From an uncultured Bacteroidales bacterium (GTDB lineage Bacteria > Bacteroidota > Bacteroidia > Bacteroidales > Paludibacteraceae), in NCBI GenBank assembly GCA_902798965.1, contig CADBYS010000022.1:1-64000 (forward strand): 64,000 nt of DNA, in the 5' to 3' direction. Shown one piece after another: positions 48,257 to 56,375 of this stretch. Position 1 is the first letter of the stretch; every line of letters begins with the position of its first letter. The notes beneath the pieces were generated by a model. The model saw nothing but the letters and a program-made list of their open reading frames with translations, ran no database searches and was not told where the DNA came from. The translations under genes and the position numbers were made by a program.

Positions 48257-49156
48257 TTAAAAGAGGGGACTCGGGTACACACCTGCATCCACGAGCGACT
48301 GAATCTTATCCACTACCATCTGGCGGTCGTCGGCGTAGGTAACGCCAAACCACTTCGACGGTGTATCAAGCACCTCGCACGTAGCCTTGCCGGCCTTGAT
48401 CAGGTCGTTAACCAAAGTAGGGATATAGAACTCCTTTTTCAGCTCTTGTCCGTATTGATGAACGAACTCGATGAATGCCTGCTCGGAATAGTCGAAATAC
48501 TCGGGCGTGAATCCCCACATATTCATCGAAACGGGGGTGTTCTCCTCGAGCGGGTAATCCTTGTCATCCTCGGTAAAGACGATCTGTCCGTTCTTGCGCA
48601 AGATGTTCGTGCGCTCTACGACATCGGTCAGGCAATGGTTGGCGTCGGTTTGGCAAACACCACGGCTCACCGAACCGTTCTCGCTCAGGGTGTTGCATAC
48701 ACGGTAGCCCACCATGCAGTACTTGTTCTGCTTGCCCTCAACGCTTGTGAGGAAGTCAGCCAGCACCTTGAAGCTCTCCTTGCCATAGAAGTCGTCGGCA
48801 TTGATCACGGCAAACGGTTCGTTGATCACTCCCTTGCCCATCAATACGGCGTGGTTGGTACCCCAAGGCTTGGTGCGCTCGGGATTGTAGGTGCAACCTG
48901 CGGGCACCTTATCCAGACTCTGGAAGCATACTTCGCACGGAACTTTGTCGGCATATTTGGCGATAACAACGCGGCGGAAATCCTCCTCGAAGTCCTTGCG
49001 GATTACAAACACAATCTTACCAAACCCTGCGCGCAGTGCATCGAACACCGAGTAATCCATGATGGTCTCACCGTTAGGTCCGAGACCATCGAGTTGCTTT
49101 AATCCTCCGTAACGGCTGCCCATGCCGGCAGCAAGAATAAATAATGTTGGTTTCAT
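48257..49156 (-). CDS. Sugar nucleotidyltransferase family protein, 299 aa
   Basis: A cytoplasmic nucleotide-sugar pyrophosphorylase-like enzyme. The N-terminus MKPTLFILAAGMGSRYGGLKQLDGLGPNGET carries the signature LAAGMGSR and a Lys (K20) in the usual triphosphate-binding position; FAVINADDFYG is the metal-binding Asp region. The family occurs with polysaccharide and phosphocholine-type gene sets; it may activate a sugar or another group with a nucleotide. No left-handed beta-helix follows, so there is no acetyltransferase fusion. It precedes galE in the same direction with a 48-nt gap that contains a hairpin, so it is plausibly part of the galE-permease unit. Substrate not predictable. Confidence 0.88.
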   Translation of the reverse strand: MKPTLFILAAGMGSRYGGLKQLDGLGPNGETIMDYSVFDALRAGFGKIVFVIRKDFEEDFRRVVIAKYADKVPCEVCFQSLDKVPAGCTYNPERTKPWGTNHAVLMGKGVINEPFAVINADDFYGKESFKVLADFLTSVEGKQNKYCMVGYRVCNTLSENGSVSRGVCQTDANHCLTDVVERTNILRKNGQIVFTEDDKDYPLEENTPVSMNMWGFTPEYFDYSEQAFIEFVHQYGQELKKEFYIPTLVNDLIKAGKATCEVLDTPSKWFGVTYADDRQMVVDKIQSLVDAGVYPSPLF

Positions 49157-49172
49157 AACATATAGTATTTAT

Positions 49173-49192
49173 ATCCGCCAAGATTGGCGGAT
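49173..49192. repeat. Short palindrome ATCCGCCA-AGAT-TGGCGGAT
   Basis: Same layout and loop as 48232-48251, with compensated base changes in the stem (A-T to C-G pair). It lies between the YitT and nucleotidyltransferase genes. Confidence 0.7.
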
Positions 49193-49197
49193 GGTTA

Positions 49198-50301
49198 TTA
49201 TTCGGATGTATCGATTACTATCTCGCCGTTCTCTTTGCGCTTGTGTTTGAGCCACTTGCCATACACCTCGCTGCAGTTGCCTGCTGTGATGAACGACTTG
49301 ATCTTGTTGTTGCGGATGAACGCCATCAGGTTGGCGAACTCATCCTGGGTAAGCAGTGCCTGGATCTCCACCTTATCCGTGCCGCCGAATCCTCCGCGCA
49401 CGTTATACAAGGTGCAACCGCGCACCAGTTCATATACGATGAAATGGCGGATAAGTTCGTGCTCGGGACTGATGATACATACGCGTTTGCGTTTGGAGAT
49501 GGATGCGGTGAAATAGTCGATAACCAGACCGTTGATCCACGTACCGATAAGACCGATGACCACCATACGGAAGTCGTTGATCAAGAACGCCGAGCAGCAG
49601 ATGATAGCTCCGCCTATACTTACGCTGGCACCTATATCGAAGTGCAGATACTTGTTGATGATCTTAGCCAGGATATCCAAACCGCCCGTAGAGGCATTGA
49701 TGTGGAACTCTATAGCCTGGCACATCGACAACAGGAACACGAAGCACACCAGGTCAAACCACACATCGCCCAAGCCTAAGCCCGCAGACATCACGGTATC
49801 CTTGACTTGCTCGAGCACCTCACCGGCACGGCTTAGCAGATACGGATTGCCGTTGGCATCCAGCACTGTTTCTCCGGCTTGCAGACGAGCCAGCACATCA
49901 GGATTGTCGATCACATGGTGGGTGAAGTTGGTATAAGGATATACCCTATCCCACACCTGCGTCAATGGACCGAGGATCATGGCTGTATAGACCGTCTTGG
50001 CACCGAATTCGTTGCCGATAAGCAAGAATGCCAACAGCAACAGGAACGCGTTGATGCCCATCACGAGGTACGAGAACGTGTCCGCACCGCCGCCAAGCAG
50101 GGTGCTGATGACGATACTTAGACCGGAGATAGTACCTACAATCAGGTGGGATGGCATCAAGAAATAATACACGGCTGCTGCTCCCACTGCCATGCCCAGA
50201 GTCATGACGATCAGTTCGCGCCAGAACTTGCGCGTGTGCAAGGCGTGCATAAAGGCTTTGCCTTGTTCGATCCAATATTGTTTGGTAAAGTGTTCGTCCA
50301 T
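49198..50301 (-). CDS. YitT/DUF2179 family membrane protein, 367 aa
   Basis: An inner-membrane protein of the YitT family (unknown transport or sensing function). An N-terminal hydrophobic region of about six helices includes LIVMTLGMAVGAAAVYYFLMPSHLIVGTISGLSIVIST and MGINAFLLLLAFLLIGNEFGAKTVYTAMIL; an insertion of roughly 50 residues (about 120-170) separates the helices. ASTGGLDILAKIINKY is the family GG-x-D motif. The C-terminal DUF2179 domain (about residues 285-345) has VRGGFGGTDKVEIQALLTQDEFANLMAFIRNN. The length of 367 exceeds the usual 280-300 because of the central insertion. Cytoplasmic tail ends KRKENGEIVIDTSE. Confidence 0.88.
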   Translation of the reverse strand: MDEHFTKQYWIEQGKAFMHALHTRKFWRELIVMTLGMAVGAAAVYYFLMPSHLIVGTISGLSIVISTLLGGGADTFSYLVMGINAFLLLLAFLLIGNEFGAKTVYTAMILGPLTQVWDRVYPYTNFTHHVIDNPDVLARLQAGETVLDANGNPYLLSRAGEVLEQVKDTVMSAGLGLGDVWFDLVCFVFLLSMCQAIEFHINASTGGLDILAKIINKYLHFDIGASVSIGGAIICCSAFLINDFRMVVIGLIGTWINGLVIDYFTASISKRKRVCIISPEHELIRHFIVYELVRGCTLYNVRGGFGGTDKVEIQALLTQDEFANLMAFIRNNKIKSFITAGNCSEVYGKWLKHKRKENGEIVIDTSE

Positions 50302-50305
50302 GATA

Positions 50306-50403
50306 ACTACGTGTTAATGACTACGTGTTAATGACTGCGTGTTAGTGACTGCGTGTTAATGACTGCGTGTTAGTGACTGCGTGTTGGTGACTGCGTGTTG
50401 ATG
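50306..50403 (-). repeat. 14-nt tandem repeat, seven units
   Basis: Exact 14-nt period from 50306 to 50403: ACTACGTGTTAATG twice, then ACTGCGTGTTAGTG-type units. It runs from just after the YitT start codon into the last nine codons of the aspartokinase gene, whose stop codon it provides. Confidence 0.92.
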
Positions 50404-51638
50404 ACGAACTTGGCGGTTCGTCGGGTGAGCTGACTGAGCAATATGTTTCGTCCGCGTTGCTCGCGCTCGATAATGTCGGGTGTAGTGCCGCGGATGGTAA
50501 GCAGCTCCAGATGGGCGTTGTACGTTACGTTATAGTACTCCCCTAACATCTGTATAGCTTTCATCAGGCTACGCGACTCATCCACACACACGGAAACCGT
50601 AACGGCGGATGACTGGATGAGCGACACCTTGAGCTTGCATTGGCGCACTACATCGAAGATGCGAATCAGGCTATCCTCCAGCACGAAAGAGAAATCCTTG
50701 GCACGCATGGTGATCAGCACCTGATTCTTCCGCCAGATATACACGGGTACGTTCACGGGCTCCGTAGGAGCGTCCTTGATGATTGTTCCCGCTTCGCCGG
50801 GTGCGCCAAAAGGCTTCACGAACAGCGGTATATGCTTGTTCTCAAGAGGTCGAATCGTCTTGGGGTGTATGACCTGCGCACCGCTGTATGCCAACTCCAC
50901 CGCCTCGCTGTAACAAAGCTCGGGGATGAGCACGGTGTGCTCCTCCAGCCGCGGATCGGCATTGAGTATACCCGGCACATCTTTCCAGATGGTTACGCTT
51001 TCGGCATTAAGATAGTTAGCTACAAGTGCAGCGGTGTAATCCGAGCCTTCGCGCCCCAAAGTAGTGCGATGCCCGCTTTGCATGCCGCCGATGAATCCTT
51101 GCGTAACGACTACGCGTGGCCGGTAGGGATCGTGCCAGGCATGTTGCACCTGTTGTGCGGAAGCTTGGTTGTTCACCACCGCCTCGCGGAATGTGCCGTC
51201 GGTGATGAGCAGTTCGGGCATATACCACAGCTTCGTCTTTACGCCTTCCTTGTTCATGAAAGCTGCGACAATAGCCGTGGATATGAGTTCGCCGATTGAA
51301 ACGATCGTGTCGTACAAGTCATCGTAGGGCATGTTCGAGGCATTGCGATGTGCCATCACTGCGCCGAACATCTCATCGGCCATTATCTCGCTGATGTCCA
51401 GCCCTAAGTCCAGCGCGATCAATTCGTGATAAGCAAGCAGGGCTTTCCACTGTGCATCCACGCTTGGCTTGTCGCCCCGGATAATGGCATCCACTATGCT
51501 CTCCAAGGCGTTGGTGGTCTTGCCCATAGCCGATACGACTACAACCAAGTCGTCCGTCTGCTGACGAACGATGGACAGCAAGTTCCTAACACCTGCTGCA
51601 TCCTTGACCGAAGCTCCGCCAAACTTGAAAACACGCAT
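50370..51638 (-). CDS. lysC: Aspartate kinase (monofunctional)
   Basis: First enzyme of the lysine/threonine/methionine branch; phosphorylates aspartate. The N-terminus VFKFGGASVKDAAGVRNL has the KFGG active-site motif (K-F-G-G at residues 5-8), and VVVVSAMGKTTNALE and TLGREGSDYTAALVANYLNAESVTIWKDVPGILNADPR are family motifs. A C-terminal ACT region (residues about 310-400, LITMRAKDFSFVLEDSLIRIFDVV) indicates feedback control. Total 422 aa. The last residues NTQSPTRSH and the stop are encoded by the 14-nt tandem repeat, so the native C-terminus has been replaced or extended. The gene starts 38 nt after the ribH stop; the spacer is a 7-nt repeat. Confidence 0.93.
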   Translation of the reverse strand: MRVFKFGGASVKDAAGVRNLLSIVRQQTDDLVVVVSAMGKTTNALESIVDAIIRGDKPSVDAQWKALLAYHELIALDLGLDISEIMADEMFGAVMAHRNASNMPYDDLYDTIVSIGELISTAIVAAFMNKEGVKTKLWYMPELLITDGTFREAVVNNQASAQQVQHAWHDPYRPRVVVTQGFIGGMQSGHRTTLGREGSDYTAALVANYLNAESVTIWKDVPGILNADPRLEEHTVLIPELCYSEAVELAYSGAQVIHPKTIRPLENKHIPLFVKPFGAPGEAGTIIKDAPTEPVNVPVYIWRKNQVLITMRAKDFSFVLEDSLIRIFDVVRQCKLKVSLIQSSAVTVSVCVDESRSLMKAIQMLGEYYNVTYNAHLELLTIRGTTPDIIEREQRGRNILLSQLTRRTAKFVINTQSPTRSH

Positions 51639-51643
51639 AACCT

Positions 51644-51680
51644 TTCGACTTTTGTCTTTTGTCTATTGTCTTTTGTCTAT
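51644..51680 (-). repeat. Heptamer spacer between ribH and aspartokinase genes
   Basis: On the plus strand TTTCGAC, TTTTGTC, TTTTGTC, TATTGTC, TTTTGTC, TATATG: five units with a 7-nt period, including a reverse-oriented GTCGAAA. The last one supplies the TAG stop of ribH. Confidence 0.75.
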
Positions 51681-52153
51681 ATGTTCGCCATCTGCATAGC
51701 GGTTATAGCGCCTTCCACGCCTTTGTTGCCAAGTTTGCCTCCCGCACGATCCAACGCTTGCTGCTTGTTGAGCGTAGTAAGCACGGAGAAGATAACCGGG
51801 CAATGTCCCTCGGCATTCAGCATAGTCACACCTTGCGTAACCGACTGACATACATAATCGAAATGCGGCGTGTCGCCTTGTATGACACAACCGATCACAA
51901 TGATGGCGTGCGGTTTCTCGCGGTTCATCACCATGCGTGCGGCAAAGGTCAGTTCTACCGTGCCCGGCACATGGGTGAGCGATATGTTATCCTCATCCAC
52001 GCCATGCTTGAGCAGCGTCTGACGCGCGCCATCCGCCAACGCGAAGGTAATCTCGCTATTCCAGTCGGCTACTATAATTGCGTAGCGCTGATGTTTGAGG
52101 ACATCAGCGCCCGGCAATTTAGTAGGATCATATTGACTTAAATCAATCGTCAT
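51677..52153 (-). CDS. ribH: 6,7-dimethyl-8-ribityllumazine synthase
   Basis: Makes the riboflavin precursor lumazine; forms a cytoplasmic capsid-like shell. 158 aa with RYAIIVADWNSEITFALADGARQTLLKHGVD, SLTHVPGTVELTFAARMVMNREKPHAIIVIGCVIQGDTPHFDYVCQSVTQG (the HFDYV active-site segment with catalytic His) and VIFSVLTTLNKQQALDRAGGKLGNKG. N-terminal DLSQYDPTKLP is typical of Bacteroidota. The start codon shares one base with the stop of the TPR gene, so the two are coupled. Confidence 0.95.
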   Translation of the reverse strand: MTIDLSQYDPTKLPGADVLKHQRYAIIVADWNSEITFALADGARQTLLKHGVDEDNISLTHVPGTVELTFAARMVMNREKPHAIIVIGCVIQGDTPHFDYVCQSVTQGVTMLNAEGHCPVIFSVLTTLNKQQALDRAGGKLGNKGVEGAITAMQMANI

Positions 52154-52830
52154 TACTCAGCCAATGCAATGTACTTATCAATATCCTGAGCCTCTTGCGA
52201 TTGCGGATAATTGGCCTTAAGCGACTCGAAAGCTTTCTTGGCAGATTGCTTTTTGTCCAGCTCCAGGTAAACCAAACCGGCTTTCTTGAGGCTCATCGGT
52301 GCGATGATCTCGTTGCCGCTCTTGGCAGCCGACTCAAAAGCCGAAACGGCTTTGTTGTACTCTTCCTGTTGAACATAAGCGTCACCAAGCAACTGATAAG
52401 CAGCCGGAGAGATGTTTACATCCTTAGCATCGAACTTTTTCAGATACGAAGCAGCCTCCTCATATTCGCCTAACTGATAGTGGCATATACCTGCATACAA
52501 AGCAGCCAGCTTGCCTTCCTGGAAGAAGGAGTACTTGTCGCTAATCTCAGCGAAACCAAGGCACTCGGCATCATCACCTTTCAGTGCTTTCTCGAAATCA
52601 CCTTGTTGGAAATATACGACAGCTTTGGCGTTCTCGTTGCTTGCCTCAAGATGTTTGGGCTTGATTACATACGAATTGAGCATAACCCAAGCAAATACGA
52701 CAATCACTACGCCCAGAACTGTCCATTCCAAAGCATTCTGGTTAGCCTCAATCCATTTACCTGCTGTTGAGAGTGTTTCTTGTACGTTTTCGAGGTTTTG
52801 ATCCTCTTGTTTAAAATCTTTTTTTGCCAT
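52153..52830 (-). CDS. Membrane-anchored TPR protein (YfgM-like), 225 aa
   Basis: An N-terminal cytoplasmic segment precedes one transmembrane helix (ALEWTVLGVVIVVFAWVMLNSYVI, about residues 33-56) and a periplasmic domain of at least three TPR-like helix pairs (AVVYFQQGDFEKALKG, YAGICHYQLGEYEEAASYLKKFDA, YQLLGDAYVQQEEYNKAVSAFESAAKSG, AGLVYLELDKKQSAKKAFESLKANYP). This layout is that of YfgM-type proteins that assist envelope protein folding, but it could be a scaffold of another kind. Cotranscribed with ribH from a promoter at 52905-52935; the conserved neighbour relation with ribH is also seen in other Bacteroidota. Confidence 0.85.
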   Translation of the reverse strand: MAKKDFKQEDQNLENVQETLSTAGKWIEANQNALEWTVLGVVIVVFAWVMLNSYVIKPKHLEASNENAKAVVYFQQGDFEKALKGDDAECLGFAEISDKYSFFQEGKLAALYAGICHYQLGEYEEAASYLKKFDAKDVNISPAAYQLLGDAYVQQEEYNKAVSAFESAAKSGNEIIAPMSLKKAGLVYLELDKKQSAKKAFESLKANYPQSQEAQDIDKYIALAE

Positions 52831-52865
52831 AATATGTTGTTATTTTATATTCATTCGTGCCAATA

Positions 52866-52888
52866 AAGTACGCGCGCAAAGCGTACTT
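52866..52888 (-). promoter_or_regulatory. 5'-leader hairpin of the TPR-ribH transcript
   Basis: Perfect 8-bp inverted repeat AAGTACGC / GCGTACTT, 7-nt loop, 36 nt before the start codon and just after the probable transcription start. No FMN-riboswitch elements are visible. Confidence 0.55.
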
Positions 52889-52904
52889 CTGCGGAATTAG
52901 CCTA

Positions 52905-52935
52905 CAAAGTTACAATTTTTTTTTGAAATTTGCAA
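52905..52935 (-). promoter_or_regulatory. Promoter of the TPR-ribH operon
   Basis: Minus strand TTG (52933-52935), 20-nt spacer, TAACTTTG (52905-52912). Confidence 0.8.
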
Positions 52936-52972
52936 ATTTTTCGCCAATATTCCGCAAAAAAATTGAATTCCG

Positions 52973-54133
52973 CTACGCGTTGTTTGCTCTAGATTCCAAA
53001 GTGTGCACTACCAAGTCGATGATGAATTGGCAAGTTTTGGGTTCGGAATTCTTTCGCTGGCTCTCGAGCATGGCCTCTCGGGCTTGCTTGTCGGTAGCCA
53101 GACGAATAGCTGCTTCGACCTGTTCAACCGGTCGTTTGGAGTAGAAGGACATATTCCGCTCGTGACAGAACTCGGCATTTTCGGACTCGATACCCGGGAT
53201 AGGAGCCGTATGGATCAGCGGTATATTCTTGATGATTGTTTCCGTGGTCGTTATGCCGCCGGGCTTGGACAGCACCACGTCGCAGGCATCCATGAGCAGC
53301 GACACCTGATCCGTATATCCGATAGGCACTACCCTGCTCTCCTTGGCAAAGTCGCGTTGTACGGTGTGCAGGTTGCGTTCGTTACGGCCGCACACGCACA
53401 GCACACGGTCGTTCTTGCCTATCCGCTTGATGAACTCACGCATCAAGCCGGACATGTTGCCGAAGCCCATACTGCCGGACATTACAAGATACCAGTGCTC
53501 TTCCTTCTGGCGCAGCTTGATGCCCAGAATCTCCGCAATCTTCTTGCGCGCCTCGTCTTGCGGCTCGCGGTGGTTGAACTTCTCCACATCCACAGGTATA
53601 CCGATGGGGAAGATATGATCGAACTTGAAGCCCTGACGCACGTAGAGAGGGATCAGATCCTCGTGCGGGATAATGTAGTAATCCAGATCGGTATCGTTCA
53701 GGAAAGCATGCAAGGTGTAATCGGTCATCACGAAGAACGACGGGATACGCAACTTGCCACGGCGCTTGACGGCTGTCAGCACTTCGGCAGCAAACAGATG
53801 GACAGAGATCACTGCATCGTAGTTGCCGGCTTTGATAAATTCGTAAATCTTACGCCAATAGATGCTGTTGAGCAGGTAGATGGGCGACCGCTTGCCATGG
53901 TTCAGATGTTCGGAGACCCATTCGGCCAACGCATAGATCTTCGAAAACATGTTGTGTCCCTCCGTACTTTGCACGTAGGTTTTCGACACCTTGCGTGAAG
54001 CTTTCTCGCTGACTATGCCGATCAGGTCGCGCATATCCACTTCGATGCCCTGCTGTTGCATGGCAGCCAAGAGAGCCTTGCCGCTGGAGTTATGTCCTTC
54101 ACCGGTATTGGCGGATAATATCAAGATCTTCAT
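52973..54133 (-). CDS. MGDG-synthase-like / GT28 family glycosyltransferase, 386 aa
   Basis: Related to monogalactosyldiacylglycerol synthases and MurG-type GT-B enzymes. The N-terminus MKILILSANTGEGHNSSGKALLAAM matches the MGDG_synth domain (GxGH with the conserved His14), and the C-terminal GT28 part has YLVMSGSMGFGNM, VPIGYTDQVSLLMDACDVVLSKPGGITTTETIIKNIPLI. It would transfer a sugar (Gal, Glc or similar) to a diacylglycerol in the inner membrane. No transmembrane helix; membrane association is peripheral in this family. Its start overlaps the DUF4837 stop by 4 nt (ATGA). Confidence 0.88.
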   Translation of the reverse strand: MKILILSANTGEGHNSSGKALLAAMQQQGIEVDMRDLIGIVSEKASRKVSKTYVQSTEGHNMFSKIYALAEWVSEHLNHGKRSPIYLLNSIYWRKIYEFIKAGNYDAVISVHLFAAEVLTAVKRRGKLRIPSFFVMTDYTLHAFLNDTDLDYYIIPHEDLIPLYVRQGFKFDHIFPIGIPVDVEKFNHREPQDEARKKIAEILGIKLRQKEEHWYLVMSGSMGFGNMSGLMREFIKRIGKNDRVLCVCGRNERNLHTVQRDFAKESRVVPIGYTDQVSLLMDACDVVLSKPGGITTTETIIKNIPLIHTAPIPGIESENAEFCHERNMSFYSKRPVEQVEAAIRLATDKQAREAMLESQRKNSEPKTCQFIIDLVVHTLESRANNA

Positions 54134-55251
54134 TTCTTCTCGTATTGTTGGGTACGTGAGTATAATATAGCCTCTGCTTGTCGCAGAGGATTACGTTTCT
54201 TTTGTCCCGGAGCGAACACAAACACTTCGGCAGTGACCACTCTGGCGTTCACCGGATCAAGCCATGTATGGCTGACGTAAGGGCCACCCATAGCTTCTCC
54301 GCCGCGCATCTTCCATAGGCCTCGCACCTCAGCGGTATATGTGCTATCAACAGTCAGCACACGCAGTTGCGGCGGGAACACTTTGTACTCCGTTCCCATG
54401 TACGTACCTTTCACTCCGGCAGAGATCAGCGGTGCCAGCACCTCATCGCGCTTGGCATTCAGGTAAGGCAGAGTGAACGTCTCGCTATCGGTGTACGGAT
54501 AGCTGTACACAACCATATCGCGGCGCAACGAGCCTTTGTTGTTGCACAGCCACAACACCTGCGTATTTGCCGTCAAGCCAAACGTGGAAACGGCTTCCAG
54601 CGTAGTGTCCATGAGCAACATGTAATCGTTGGGCACCAGCATATCGCACGCAAAATGCTTGTTCAAGCGGGCACGTATATCCTTATCCGTAGCGGCGCGA
54701 TAGAAGCGCAGTTGACGCGTCATTTCCTGATTGACAAACCAATCGCGTATCTGCTCGCCGTTGTCCAGCCAATAGCGGAAGAACGCGTCCGACGAAGGTG
54801 TTTGCACATGGCACACGGCTTGCGGCGTTGACCACACTTCCCGTTGCAGTTTGACTTTCACTTGTGTATAACGTGCGCTATCCACGTCAACCCACAGAAT
54901 GTTGCGCGTAGGCTTCAAGAGGTTATCGAACTGCGCAGGTGCAACCTGCATCAGCTTGAAGTACGTCTCTTTCTGCGGCATACAAGGCATATCGGCGCCA
55001 AGCACCACACGCACCACATCGTACAGGCTGCTCACCTCCTCTATGTAACTGCTGCCGTCATTGGGTTGCAGATTCCTATCGGCCACAAGCTGACGCTGCT
55101 CCGCATTGAGCGGGCTGTTCTGCATCACAACCAGACATTCGTATATCGAACCGGTAGCCGATCCCAGCGTCCTTCCGCCTTTTCCGCCACAACTGCTCAA
55201 CGCGAGTGTCAGTATTACACTGATTACTATGCCTTTTATTATGTGTTTCAT
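54130..55251 (-). CDS. DUF4837 lipoprotein, 373 aa
   Basis: A Bacteroidota-specific lipoprotein of unknown function. Signal peptide MKHIIKGIVISVILTLALSSCGG with Cys21 as lipidation site; the mature protein begins with a Gly-rich linker (KGGRTLGSATGS), then a domain starting IYECLVVMQNSPL. Several segments (LMQVAPAQFDNLLKPTRNILWVDVDSARY, DWFVNQEMTRQLRFYR, VGKGTYMG-like VKGTYMGTEYKVFPPQL, GPYVSHTWLDPVNARVVTAEVFVFAPGQKKRNPLRQAEAIL) match the family as I know it. Overlaps the glycosyltransferase start; a short 11-nt repeat lies upstream of its start. Confidence 0.85.
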   Translation of the reverse strand: MKHIIKGIVISVILTLALSSCGGKGGRTLGSATGSIYECLVVMQNSPLNAEQRQLVADRNLQPNDGSSYIEEVSSLYDVVRVVLGADMPCMPQKETYFKLMQVAPAQFDNLLKPTRNILWVDVDSARYTQVKVKLQREVWSTPQAVCHVQTPSSDAFFRYWLDNGEQIRDWFVNQEMTRQLRFYRAATDKDIRARLNKHFACDMLVPNDYMLLMDTTLEAVSTFGLTANTQVLWLCNNKGSLRRDMVVYSYPYTDSETFTLPYLNAKRDEVLAPLISAGVKGTYMGTEYKVFPPQLRVLTVDSTYTAEVRGLWKMRGGEAMGGPYVSHTWLDPVNARVVTAEVFVFAPGQKKRNPLRQAEAILYSRTQQYEKK

Positions 55252-55267
55252 CCTTCCATTATTAGGC

Positions 55268-55305
55268 TATTAACACGCGATTAACATGTGATTAACACGC
55301 GATTC
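55268..55305. repeat. 11-nt tandem repeat, three units
   Basis: ATTAACACGCG, ATTAACATGTG, ATTAACACGCG, period 11 nt, between the DUF4837 and apbE genes. Its TTAACACG core resembles the 14-nt units. Confidence 0.8.
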
Positions 55306-55323
55306 AATCTATGTGCGGCACAA

Positions 55324-56355
55324 CTACTCCTTCCAGCGGGAAGAGTGAATCGTCCGCAAAGTAACTGAATCTGTGTCCGTTATGCTATCGGCTACTATCA
55401 AATAACAAGCCGACAAACTATCCGTTTCGATCATCTGCAAAGCTCGCTCATACCCAAGCACCATGCACGCTGTTGCCAACGCATCCGCTCGCATACAACT
55501 GTTGCTTTGTACCGTGGCTGACAGCAAACTGTGTTGTACGGGATAACCGGTGCGCGGGTCTATGGTGTGCGAACGTTTCTGCTCGCCATCGTAGTAGAAG
55601 TTGCGGTAGTTACCGGAAGTTGCCATCGCAATATCGGAGCACTGCAGCACAGCCTGTACTTCGTTTATCTCGCCCAAAGCGTCGTCTATCGGGCGCGTAA
55701 TACCGATTCGCCACGGATTACCCTCCGCGTTGCATCCTCGCGCAACGATTTCTCCGCCTATATCCACGAGGTAATTGTTGCATCCGTTGCGAGTAAGCAG
55801 TGCAGCGATCATATCACAACTCTGCCCTTTGGCAATGGCACCGGCATCAAGTTGCACGAGCGAGTCGGATTTGACGAGATATACCAAACTGTCACCCACA
55901 TTCATCAGACCGATCTTATTCATTCCGATGTGCGGCAACAATTCTGCCACTTGCTCAGCGGTGACATGTTCCCTGTTCTTAAGGCCGAACCCCCACAGAT
56001 TGACGAGAGGCGCAACAGTTATATCAAAAGCCCCTTCCGACAAACGATTGACCTCCAGTGCCGTGAAATACATATCCCGGAAATACGAATCTGTCAGACC
56101 GATTGCCGTCTTGTTGATCCGACTCAAGGTGGATTGCGGATTGAACATGCTCATTGAGGCATCGAAAGCCTTGAAGGCTGCTTGGATGGAGTCGTGCAGA
56201 TCGTCGGTGCACTCATATTGAATTGCATAGTAGGTGCCAAATACCTTGCCCTGATTCTTGTGGAAGCTTGTTTGCTTCTCGTCAGGCACAAAGTACAATA
56301 CAACTGCCGCAAGGGCAATCAGCGCAGTAGTTATGAGTAATCGCTTGCGAGTCAT
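55324..56355 (-). CDS. apbE: FAD:protein FMN transferase (ApbE-like)
   Basis: Attaches FMN to threonine residues of periplasmic or membrane flavoproteins such as NqrB/NqrC and RnfG. 343 aa with an N-terminal membrane anchor (LLITTALIALAAVVLYFVP). Family motifs: FGTYYAIQYE, ASMSMFNPQSTLSRINK, GAFDITVAPLVNLWGFG, LDAGAIAKGQSCDMIAALL, DIGGEIVARGCN, and RSHTIDPRTGYPVQHSLLSATVQSNSCMRADALATA with the metal-binding region. It is complete. It stands upstream of the DUF4837 gene and downstream of the barrel gene; no target flavoprotein is visible in the window. Confidence 0.93.
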   Translation of the reverse strand: MTRKRLLITTALIALAAVVLYFVPDEKQTSFHKNQGKVFGTYYAIQYECTDDLHDSIQAAFKAFDASMSMFNPQSTLSRINKTAIGLTDSYFRDMYFTALEVNRLSEGAFDITVAPLVNLWGFGLKNREHVTAEQVAELLPHIGMNKIGLMNVGDSLVYLVKSDSLVQLDAGAIAKGQSCDMIAALLTRNGCNNYLVDIGGEIVARGCNAEGNPWRIGITRPIDDALGEINEVQAVLQCSDIAMATSGNYRNFYYDGEQKRSHTIDPRTGYPVQHSLLSATVQSNSCMRADALATACMVLGYERALQMIETDSLSACYLIVADSITDTDSVTLRTIHSSRWKE

Positions 56356-56375
56356 ATCATTGTTTGCGAGTCACA

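Noticed and set aside
50306-50403. Possible CRISPR array
   Set aside because: Units of 14 nt without spacers, one of them coding; no cas genes. The same holds for the 29-nt array at 23828-23914, which has contiguous units and no unique spacers.
52831-52972. FMN riboswitch ahead of ribH
   Set aside because: Only a simple 8-bp hairpin is present; the conserved RFN-element sequences are not seen. None is seen before ribF either.
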